Shown one piece after another: positions 15,724 through 22,470 of a stretch of 42,919 bases of DNA (its first letter is position 1; each line of letters begins with the position of its first letter). The stretch covers positions 1 to 42,919 of the forward strand of contig JAUNKE010000013.1 of NCBI GenBank assembly GCA_030532905.1, given 5' to 3'. A model generated the notes under the pieces. That model worked only from the letters and a program-made list of their open reading frames with translations, did not search any database and had not been told where the DNA came from. The stretch comes from Peptostreptococcaceae bacterium (GTDB lineage Bacteria; Bacillota; Clostridia; Peptostreptococcales; Filifactoraceae). A program made the translations under genes and the position numbers.

Positions 15724-18072
15724 TTAGCGTACAGGACAAATTCCCGTTTCACAACCGTCATTTTCCAATTCATATTCTTCTTCTCGCGTCTCATATTTGC
15801 TGATAAGCGAAGGAATGAACGGTTTCATTTCTTTTTTACGCTTCTCGTATTCTTCCGCCGTAATCGTTTCATAAGGCATCAAATCGTAGAAAGCATCGCT
15901 GAGCGGAATGAAAGATACCGCCACGATTTTTTCCCAGTTGTCCCACACGAATTCTTCGACGGCTTCCCATTCGTCCTCACGAACATGAACCGTAATCGAG
16001 CAGTTGTGGTCAACATAGTTTTCCATAAACATAATATAATTTTCCAGTTGCTCCACCGCCGAAATATCATATTTCGTTTTTCCATTCGGCGCTTTGACCG
16101 GGAATTCGACAACCTTGGTCGATGCGGTCTCCATATCCTGACCGACCTCCGGGAATATCGGATAGCCGAGTTCTTCTACCACTTTTACCATCGGGTCGTT
16201 TGCCGAAATTCGCACTCGGCGCACGAAGTACGGTGCATGCGAGTAGTGAACGCCGCTCGATACGGTCGGCAATTGTGACAAAGTTCCCTCCGGCTTTACC
16301 GTAGTGACAAGTAGCGGCGCATTTTGTCCGAGCTCTTTGGCATATTCATCCGCAGCTTCTCTCGCCGCTCGACGCATTTTTTGTAAAAGTTGCGCCTCCT
16401 GCTCCTTGTCCAAACCGACCAAGTTGACCATATCCTGCCAACCGGTCAATGAACAGCCGAGCAATCGGTCACGCTTCTGCGTCTTATCCCAATCCGGAAG
16501 TTCCAGCTCAAGCATCGTCATTCGATAGCCGGCTCTTGCGGACAATCTTTGTGCTTTGAGCAATTCCGCTTCGTCCAAAATGCCGTATTCATCAACGAAT
16601 GCCATCACATTGACGGTCGTAAGATTACACACGCCTTTGGAATCGAGCAAAATTTCACCGCAAGGATTGACGCCTTTCATATTCGGACGACGCTCTTCCG
16701 CCGCGCAATGATTGATAAAGCCCGGCTCACCGGAATATCTCATGCGCTCGAGTTGTGTATGCAATTCTTCGCGCGTCGGCTTCTTTTTGAAATAGATGGA
16801 GTTGTTGCTCATCTGTCTATGCGCGATGTCCTGATTGATTTGCCATTTATTATTTTCAAAAGTATATAGATTGGATTTCGCATTGATTGCCTCATTGTCA
16901 TCCTGGTCGATAATCACCATTTCGGCAGTTCGTCGCACGCCGCCGACCACCACATTTTCACCGATGATATTCGCGATGTCCATGCAATCTACGGAAGTGA
17001 GGCGCACTTTCTTCTGACTGATGCTGAGCGCTCGTTTTTTGATAACCGTATCAATTTTGCGGAACATGCTCTTGAGGCTCTCGTGACCGGATGCCGTTCC
17101 GCCGAACTTTCTCAAACGCTCGCCTTTTTCACGAACATTGGAGTAGTCCACAAAAATATTTTTGATACCGCGATAATTATGCTCGGTCAAAATTTCAAAG
17201 AAGAACGACAAAGACTCAATCCAACCTTCTTTGGAATCGCCCACCACAATCTCAACGGAATCGTCCGCATAGAAATTCAGCGATGTATTTTCACGACGCT
17301 CCGCCTTCGACTTCGGCGTATAATCCGTATGCATCAATTTATAGTCGGTTCGAATTTTCGGCATCGATGAAATATCCTCGTCCAACACGCGAACGCCGAC
17401 CCCACAACCGAGCATCAACAGATAAAACAAATCTTTGAAAGACTTGAAGGAATCCACGACCTCAAAAGCGCAGTTGAAATTCGCCAGAGGATATGCCTTG
17501 CTGACTTCGGTATTTCCAATCCAAAAAGTTCGTCCGGACAGAAATTGTCTCAAATTAAAAATATTGTCGTATAATTTTTCCGCTTCCTCCACCGTCGTCG
17601 GCGCAATCGATGTATTGTATTCCACCGCGCGTTTGACGGTCTCATACCAATATTCCCTTCTGCCGAGCGAATTGATGAATCGCGAATAGGTTCTATAAAA
17701 TACGAAGTTTCCAAGCTCGCCCATCGGTGCGACCGAATGTTTATACTTGCTCAAAAATTCTTCGCTCAATGTACTGTCTTTTTCCTGACGATAATCTCTC
17801 GATTTATTTCGCTCGCTGCGATAAAGAATATATCTTTTCGCAACATCCTTACGAACGGAGTCCATCAATAAGATTTCCACCATATCTTGTATCTCTTCAA
17901 TTCTCACAACATCCTTCGCAAGCTCAAATTCGTGCTGAATTTTCAGCGAAATATCCCGAGCCAGCTCCGAATCCACTCCGTCGATAGTCTCCATCATGGC
18001 ACTCTCAATTGCTTTTTGAATTTTAATCGCTTCGAATTCCACAAGCGATTTATTCCTTTTCTCGACCTTCAT
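15724..18072 (-). CDS. nrdJ: Adenosylcobalamin-dependent (class II) ribonucleoside-triphosphate reductase
   Basis: Protein of 782 residues, started at MKVEKRNKSLVEF after TTGGAGGGGGACTCGTA. Residues 1-90 form an ATP-cone allosteric domain, absent from the short Lactobacillus leichmannii enzyme as I recall it. The catalytic barrel carries the NPCGE motif (N469-E473) with the thiyl cysteine C471, and MLGCGVGVRV earlier. The C-terminus CETGICPVR has the redox pair C774/C779 equivalent to the CEGGACPIK tail of the leichmannii enzyme. The enzyme reduces ribonucleotides to deoxyribonucleotides using vitamin B12, independent of oxygen, which suits an anaerobe. The gene is alone, with NrdR-like and DnaA-like sites upstream. 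It has no B12 riboswitch that I can see. Confidence 0.95.
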   Translation of the reverse strand: MKVEKRNKSLVEFEAIKIQKAIESAMMETIDGVDSELARDISLKIQHEFELAKDVVRIEEIQDMVEILLMDSVRKDVAKRYILYRSERNKSRDYRQEKDSTLSEEFLSKYKHSVAPMGELGNFVFYRTYSRFINSLGRREYWYETVKRAVEYNTSIAPTTVEEAEKLYDNIFNLRQFLSGRTFWIGNTEVSKAYPLANFNCAFEVVDSFKSFKDLFYLLMLGCGVGVRVLDEDISSMPKIRTDYKLMHTDYTPKSKAERRENTSLNFYADDSVEIVVGDSKEGWIESLSFFFEILTEHNYRGIKNIFVDYSNVREKGERLRKFGGTASGHESLKSMFRKIDTVIKKRALSISQKKVRLTSVDCMDIANIIGENVVVGGVRRTAEMVIIDQDDNEAINAKSNLYTFENNKWQINQDIAHRQMSNNSIYFKKKPTREELHTQLERMRYSGEPGFINHCAAEERRPNMKGVNPCGEILLDSKGVCNLTTVNVMAFVDEYGILDEAELLKAQRLSARAGYRMTMLELELPDWDKTQKRDRLLGCSLTGWQDMVNLVGLDKEQEAQLLQKMRRAAREAADEYAKELGQNAPLLVTTVKPEGTLSQLPTVSSGVHYSHAPYFVRRVRISANDPMVKVVEELGYPIFPEVGQDMETASTKVVEFPVKAPNGKTKYDISAVEQLENYIMFMENYVDHNCSITVHVREDEWEAVEEFVWDNWEKIVAVSFIPLSDAFYDLMPYETITAEEYEKRKKEMKPFIPSLISKYETREEEYELENDGCETGICPVR

Positions 18073-18123
18073 TACGAGTCCCCCTCCAATAATTTGCGTT
18101 TTCATTTTGGATATCAAATTCCG

Positions 18124-18178
18124 AAATCCTTTTTAGTGTTCGTTTTGCATTATATCACAAGATATTGTGTTTTGTCAT
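18124..18178 (-). promoter_or_regulatory. Reductase promoter with NrdR-box-like sites
   Basis: On the minus strand the -10 is TATAAT (18149-18154) and the -35 is ATGACA (18173-18178) with an 18-base spacer. In the spacer lies ACACAATATCTTGTGA (18155-18170), close to the NrdR consensus ACACWATATATWGTGT. A weaker half-site (18124-18139, beginning ACACTA) follows after 15 bases, the spacing usual for NrdR box pairs. Confidence 0.7.
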
Positions 18179-18327
18179 CTCAAATTCGGATATTTGTTCT
18201 TTATATTGTATGAATAAAAATCCAAATCGCTATTGACAAAGCCGATTTTTTGTGCGACTTTTGACTTTCAATAGTTCCACAAAGAGCTGAAAATTTTATT
18301 CACTAAGGAAAATTATTTGCACACAAT

Positions 18328-18368
18328 TTATCCCAAAGTTATCCACCTTATCCACAAAATTATCCACA
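18328..18368 (+). promoter_or_regulatory. Cluster of DnaA-box-like sites
   Basis: Same-strand sites are TTATCCCAA (18328), TTATCCACC (18339), TTATCCACA (18348) and TTATCCACA (18360). The last two match the DnaA 9-mer exactly. A fifth weaker site TTATTCACT is at 18297-18305. They lie about 160-200 bases upstream of the reductase -10 element. Confidence 0.75.
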
Positions 18369-18419
18369 TGTCAACGAGAAATTTTATTTTTTCGAAGGAA
18401 AATTTTCAGGAAAATAAAA

Positions 18420-18453
18420 ATGAGCATTCGCTTTAATTCGCGTTTGCTCATCC
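18420..18453 (-). terminator. Possible terminator after the DUF2089 gene pair
   Basis: Hairpin arms ATGAGCA and TGCTCAT, with an inner CGC/GCG after two mismatches. On the minus strand it is followed by TTTTTATTTT. It lies about 200 bases beyond the stop at 18653, so the link to that gene is uncertain. Confidence 0.45.
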
Positions 18454-18652
18454 ATACCATATCTTGTGGTAAAAATTTTTTCCAATACAATTTTCAAATG
18501 CGATTTCAAAAATCTATTTTGATTTCCGTTTTAATTTTCGTATGCAATTTCGATTTTGGATTTTAATTCTCGTTTTGGATTTGCAATCGTAATCTCCGAT
18601 TCAGAATTTAATTCCGACTTGCAAAATCCTTTTTACCGTTTTGGATTTTCAA

Positions 18653-19030
18653 TTACAAATCTTGGATATTCATTTTGTCGATTTCTTTTTTTGACTTCAT
18701 CTTGTCGAGCTCATTTTCCTTTTTCCTTCTATTCTCTTGATACAGGTTAATCATTATATAAATGAAGGTCGGTATATTCCAAGTCAAAAACAAAAACACC
18801 ATTCCCATCAGCGCTTGTTTGCGAGCCGAACCGCCATCCGCAATCTCAGGCAATACCATAAAATTTGCTAAACCGAGTATCATAATCAGAGTCAAAATCA
18901 CATGCACAATCGGCAATATCCAGCCGAGCGAAGCACTTTTTTTCGACAAATGAATTTGTAAAAAAATAAAAACAACACAAAGTCCGATGAATAAAGGAAA
19001 TCCCATAATTCCCACCGTTGCTATTCTCAT
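18653..19030 (-). CDS. Small membrane protein paired with DUF2089 regulator
   Basis: Protein of 125 residues with three membrane spans (about 8-26, 36-58 and 75-97) and a charged Lys/Glu-rich cytoplasmic tail (ENRRKKENELDKMKSKKE). Its ATG overlaps the stop of the DUF2089 gene by 4 bases (ATGA). I do not know the family by name; small three-span proteins next to DUF2089 genes are common in Bacillota. A role as a partner or target of the regulator is inference. Confidence 0.75.
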   Translation of the reverse strand: MRIATVGIMGFPLFIGLCVVFIFLQIHLSKKSASLGWILPIVHVILTLIMILGLANFMVLPEIADGGSARKQALMGMVFLFLTWNIPTFIYIMINLYQENRRKKENELDKMKSKKEIDKMNIQDL

Positions 19031-19323
19031 TTCACTTCTCCTCTCATTTTTCGATATTCCGAAATCAAAATTTTTGCCGTTTCAAAATCGAGTCGCTCAT
19101 TCACCGCCAGTCTTTTTACAAGGGCGATATAAGGCTCGTCGGTCGTGCTCTCGCCAATTTTTATTTTTTGAATCAATTTGTCCAAACGAAGTCGCACCGT
19201 CGGATAGGTAACTCCATACTGATTCGCGATTTCTTTGAGCGAGCCCGAAGCCAAAATAAATCTTTTGATAAAAGCCATATCTTCGTCATCCAAATTAGAC
19301 ATCCAATCAGGCATCACTTCCAT
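19027..19323 (-). CDS. DUF2089-family helix-turn-helix protein
   Basis: Protein of 98 residues after AAAGGAGACACC. It carries the DUF2089 core: DDEDMAFIKRFILASGSLKEIA followed (in a separate segment) by NQYGVTYPTVRLRLDKLIQKI, a helix-turn-helix. The family often has an N-terminal zinc ribbon; this one is the short form without it. It is probably a DNA-binding regulator controlling its own two-gene operon through the palindrome at 19409-19444. Confidence 0.85.
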   Translation of the reverse strand: MEVMPDWMSNLDDEDMAFIKRFILASGSLKEIANQYGVTYPTVRLRLDKLIQKIKIGESTTDEPYIALVKRLAVNERLDFETAKILISEYRKMRGEVK

Positions 19324-19408
19324 GGTGTCTCCTTTCTTTTTGTAAAACTTTCCGAAAAAATTTTGTCTTCAATAGATTCATATCGAGTATCCTTGAAAAG
19401 ACGATACC

Positions 19409-19448
19409 CTTTAATAATAAATGTACCATTTAACATTATTAAAGTCAA
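19409..19448 (-). promoter_or_regulatory. Promoter with palindromic operator of the DUF2089 operon
   Basis: CTTTAATAAT (19409-19418) and ATTATTAAAG (19435-19444) are perfect 10-base arms 16 bases apart. On the minus strand -35 TTGACT (19443-19448), 17 bases, -10 TACATT (19420-19425) lie across this palindrome. The arrangement suggests repression, likely autoregulation. Confidence 0.6.
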
Positions 19449-19703
19449 TAGTTTGTTTTTATGCAATAAAATTAAAATACTAAACGGAATTTGGATTTGA
19501 AATTTTGATTTTGGAAATCTATTTTGATTTTTCATCTGCGATTTCAATTTTGGATTTTGATTTTATTATGATTTTGCATCCGGATTTTGGATTTTTGATT
19601 TGCAATCGTAGTCTCCGATTTCATTCTGCAACTCTAATTTTCGATTTTGGATTTTAATTCCGGTACTAGATTGGATTCTCGTTTTTTTGATTCCAAAAAA
19701 GTA

Positions 19704-19753
19704 TTGACCGTTTTGGTCAAGGGTATTATAATGAAGTTGACCGATGCGGTCAA
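19704..19753 (+). promoter_or_regulatory. Promoter with two TTGACC-N5-GGTCAA operators
   Basis: -35 TTGACC (19704-19709), 17 bases, -10 TATAAT (19727-19732). Operator 1 TTGACC-GTTTT-GGTCAA (19704-19720) includes the -35. Operator 2 TTGACC-GATGC-GGTCAA (19737-19753) covers the probable transcription start. Centres are 33 bases apart, about three helical turns. It should control the operon from 20075 to 26077, probably through the TetR protein encoded within it. Confidence 0.8.
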
Positions 19754-20074
19754 AAACCATTATCAAAAACTACTAAAAAGGAAGGAATATTTCCCAAAAA
19801 CTTTCGCGAAGCTTTCATTTGCTCTATATAAAAATGAATTTATTCCAAAGTCTTTTGCAAAGATTTCACCGGCTATTATAAAAGAAGAAACTTGTACAAT
19901 CGGATAAGTACATATAAACGAAGATCCTTATTGATTTTGATATGAAATCTGTAGAAAAATCCTGTAAAAGTTTTAATACAAGAATCCATACAATTGAAGA
20001 AACTCATTTTTACATAGCATTGCCCGCTTACTTTTTGGAAATCGCACCGCTTTTTGAGACAGCAAGGAGAAAAA
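19754..20074 (+). other. 320-base leader of the hydrolase-TetR-ABC operon
   Basis: No gene with a normal start is found. Two imperfect direct repeats of about 48 bases (around 19791-19890) read as similar peptides, PKTFAKLS and PKSFAKIS, with several differences at third codon positions. The only ATG in that frame (19731) overlaps the -10 element. It may be a remnant of a gene or a structured leader. Confidence 0.4.
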
Positions 20075-21085
20075 ATGAACTATACCAATCCTTACCAATA
20101 TCTATCCGGCAAATTGAATTCGACCGATTTGATAAATGCCGGTTTTGAAGAAAAATTATACGACAGAGGCGATATAAAATTAAATTATATCGTCGCTCCA
20201 AAAAATGGACCGGCTTTGCTGCTGATTCCCGCGCAAATCGGAACTTGGGAAAGCTATCATAAAGTGCTCATTCCCCTCTCGAAGCATTTTCATCTCTATG
20301 TGTTGGAGATAAGAGGTCACGGAAAATCAAGTTGGACGCCCGGTGAATATTCTTGGAAAACCGTCGGCGAGGATGTCCAATCATTTATCGAGAATGTGAT
20401 TTGCGAAAAAGTGATTGTTGGAGGAAATTCATCGGGCGGTGTGATTGCGCTGTGGTGCGCTGCGAATATGCCGGCGCGAATCGCGGGCATTGTGATGGAA
20501 GATGCGCCGATTTTCTCCGCCGAAATGCCGCGATTCAGAGATAGAGACCGATTTGTTTACAATGGCTTGAAACATCTTGTCGAAACCATCGGCGATATGA
20601 ATCATCGAAACCTTGCCGATTATTTCAGCGGTTTGGAAATGCCGGTCTCCGAAAAGCGTGTAAAAAAAGTGCCCGACATGTTCATCAAGTGGATGAGAAG
20701 GCATATCGAAAAATTTGAGCGCGAGCATCCCAATCAGCCGATTGAGCTGACCTTGCCCGAGCATCTCAAAATACTCATCAAATCGCTCTCGATGTTTGAT
20801 ACGGATTTTGCAAGAGCCTTTGTCGATGGTAGATTTTATGAGGGAATCAATCATGCGGATGCACTGAGAGCGACAAAATGTCCGATTCTGCTTCTGCATG
20901 GCGATTGGAAAAGATATGAAAAGTACGGCTTGGTCGGCGCGATGGACGATGCGGATGCCAAAAGAGTAATGGAGCTTGCACCGCAAACCGTCTACAAAAA
21001 AATTGCCGCCAATCATGTGATTCATACTTTCAAGCCGAAAGAATACATCGAGGCATTGCTCGAATTCAAAAAATCGTTGACATAA
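20075..21085 (+). CDS. Alpha/beta hydrolase
   Basis: Protein of 336 residues, started at MNYTNPYQYLSG after AGCAAGGAGAAAAA. It shows the alpha/beta hydrolase order: LLLIPAQIGTWESY, LYVLEIRGHGKSSW, nucleophile elbow VGGNSSGG (Ser in GNSSG), PILLLHGDW (acid) and IAANHVIHTF (His). No signal peptide is present. It is the first gene of an operon that continues with TetR and a three-part ABC exporter, so it may act on the same compound, perhaps a toxic or antimicrobial ester or lactone. That link is inference; the substrate cannot be read from sequence. Confidence 0.85.
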   Translation: MNYTNPYQYLSGKLNSTDLINAGFEEKLYDRGDIKLNYIVAPKNGPALLLIPAQIGTWESYHKVLIPLSKHFHLYVLEIRGHGKSSWTPGEYSWKTVGEDVQSFIENVICEKVIVGGNSSGGVIALWCAANMPARIAGIVMEDAPIFSAEMPRFRDRDRFVYNGLKHLVETIGDMNHRNLADYFSGLEMPVSEKRVKKVPDMFIKWMRRHIEKFEREHPNQPIELTLPEHLKILIKSLSMFDTDFARAFVDGRFYEGINHADALRATKCPILLLHGDWKRYEKYGLVGAMDDADAKRVMELAPQTVYKKIAANHVIHTFKPKEYIEALLEFKKSLT

Positions 21086-21127
21086 TCTTTGTCATCTATC
21101 AAGATTATATTTTGCAACTTAAAAGGA

Positions 21128-21769
21128 GTGATTGCTATCTATTCCAAATTTTACAGCCTGTCCCCTGAAAAGCAGGAGCGCATCATCAATGCCGCATTCA
21201 AAGAATTTGCATACAAAGGGTATGAGCAGGCATCGACCAATGAAATCGTGAAAAACTCCGGCATCTCCAAAGGTGCTTTGTTTCATTATTTCAAGAGTAA
21301 AAAAGAGCTGTATCAGTTTTTGCTGGGGCAACTCACCGAATTCAGCAAACAGGTGATTGAGAAAACCGATTGGAGTGAGCGGGATTTTTTCAAAAGGATG
21401 TATCAAATCGGAATCACCAAGCTGGAATTGGCGAGAAAAACGCCGACGATTTTTGAATTTGCGACTTCGCTTACAAGAGAGGATTCACTAATAGCGAAAG
21501 AGATCATCGATTCATCGCTCCGTACCATCACCGAGAAAGGAGTCGCACTGATGTATGAGAATATCGACTTCTCCAAATTTCGCGAGGATGTTGATTTGGA
21601 TAAAGTGATGAAAATCATCCATTGGACATTATTCGCTTTGTCGGATGAAGAAAGCTCTCGAATCGGCACCTTGGATGAACTGGGACAGGATATGCTCAAT
21701 GAGTACAAAGAGTATCTCGATACTATGCAAAAATGCTTTTATAAATCAAATTCGGACGGTAATATATGA
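21128..21769 (+). CDS. TetR/AcrR-family regulator of the ABC exporter operon
   Basis: About 210 residues. The helix-turn-helix is textbook: KQERIINAAFKEFAYKGYE, STNEIVKNSGISKGALFHYFKSKKELY. The start is unclear. AAAAGGAG (21121-21128) is a good ribosome site, but no ATG follows at the right distance. GTG 21128 overlaps the site; ATC at 21137 is 8 bases away and its next codons, YSKFYSLSPEKQ, match where relatives begin (MYSKFY). I give GTG as the formal start. The stop overlaps the ABC ATPase ATG (ATGA). It probably represses the operon through the TTGACC-N5-GGTCAA sites. Confidence 0.85.
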   Translation: MIAIYSKFYSLSPEKQERIINAAFKEFAYKGYEQASTNEIVKNSGISKGALFHYFKSKKELYQFLLGQLTEFSKQVIEKTDWSERDFFKRMYQIGITKLELARKTPTIFEFATSLTREDSLIAKEIIDSSLRTITEKGVALMYENIDFSKFREDVDLDKVMKIIHWTLFALSDEESSRIGTLDELGQDMLNEYKEYLDTMQKCFYKSNSDGNI

Positions 21770-22470
21770 AGACTCTATTCAAAGCAAGCAATATCAAAAA
21801 AATATATCGGATGGGCGATGTGGAGATTCGAGCGCTCGACGGAGTGGATTTTGAAATCTACGATGGCGAATTCGTTGTATTGCTCGGTCCGTCGGGTTCG
21901 GGCAAGAGTACCCTGCTCAATATCATCGGCGGAATGGACGCCGCCACCTCGGGCGATTTGGAATATTTGGGCAAACCCTTCGTCATCAAAGACAAATATA
22001 CGCTGACCAACTATCGTCGAGACGCTGTCGGCTTCGTCTTTCAATCCTACAATCTGATGCCGAATCTTACCGCCTTTGAAAATGTCGAATTGGCAAAGGA
22101 AATTTCAAACAGCAGGATGGATTCGATGGAAATGCTTGAAGCTGTCGGCATCCACGAGCGCGCCGACCATTTTCCGTCTCAGCTTTCGGGCGGACAGCAG
22201 CAGCGCGTCGCAATCGCGAGAGCTTTGGCGAAGGATCCGCAGATTTTGCTCTGCGATGAGCCGACGGGAGCGCTGGATTCGACATCGGGCAAAGAAGTGC
22301 TCCTCATCTTGCAGGATTTTTGCAGAAAGTACGGTAAAACCATTATTCTGATTACACATAATGCGGAGATTGCAAAAATTGCCGACCGCATCATCTATAT
22401 CAAGGACGGGAAAATACAATCCGTCATTGTCAATGAGCATCCAACGGATGTCGAGGAGATAGAATTATAA
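21766..22470 (+). CDS. ABC transporter ATP-binding protein (MacB/LolD type)
   Basis: Protein of 234 residues with a complete ATPase: Walker A GPSGSGKST (41-49), Q-loop VFQSYNLMPN, signature LSGGQQQR (140-147), Walker B ILLCDEPTGALD (160-171) and switch His ITHN (H198). The DEPTGALD and QSYNLMPNLTA patterns place it in the LolD/MacB/FtsE-like group that drives FtsX-type permeases. Overlaps of 4 bases upstream and 1 base downstream show tight coupling with TetR and the permease. Confidence 0.95.
   Translation: MKTLFKASNIKKIYRMGDVEIRALDGVDFEIYDGEFVVLLGPSGSGKSTLLNIIGGMDAATSGDLEYLGKPFVIKDKYTLTNYRRDAVGFVFQSYNLMPNLTAFENVELAKEISNSRMDSMEMLEAVGIHERADHFPSQLSGGQQQRVAIARALAKDPQILLCDEPTGALDSTSGKEVLLILQDFCRKYGKTIILITHNAEIAKIADRIIYIKDGKIQSVIVNEHPTDVEEIEL

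Larger units (their letters stand above)
18073..18652. other. Regulatory spacer upstream of the reductase gene
   Basis: 580 bases without a gene. It holds the reductase promoter with NrdR-box-like sites (18124-18178), a cluster of DnaA-box-like sites (18328-18368), an imperfect hairpin with arms ATGAGCA and TGCTCAT (about 18420-18453) followed on the minus strand by a T-rich run, and from 18485 an AT-rich degenerate repeat stretch. Confidence 0.6.

Noticed and set aside
18297..18368. Replication origin
   Set aside because: DnaA-like sites are present, but there is no dnaA, dnaN or other origin-linked gene nearby and no clear unwinding element; regulation of the reductase gene explains the sites better.
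18073..18652. Cobalamin riboswitch before the B12-dependent reductase gene
   Set aside because: The 5' leader from the -10 element to the ATG is under 80 bases, too short for a B12 riboswitch, and no B12-box-like sequence is seen.
19731..19907. 58-codon frame in the leader as a normal gene
   Set aside because: Its ATG lies inside the -10 element, so the transcript would start after it, and no ribosome site precedes any other start. Kept only as a finding about a possible remnant.
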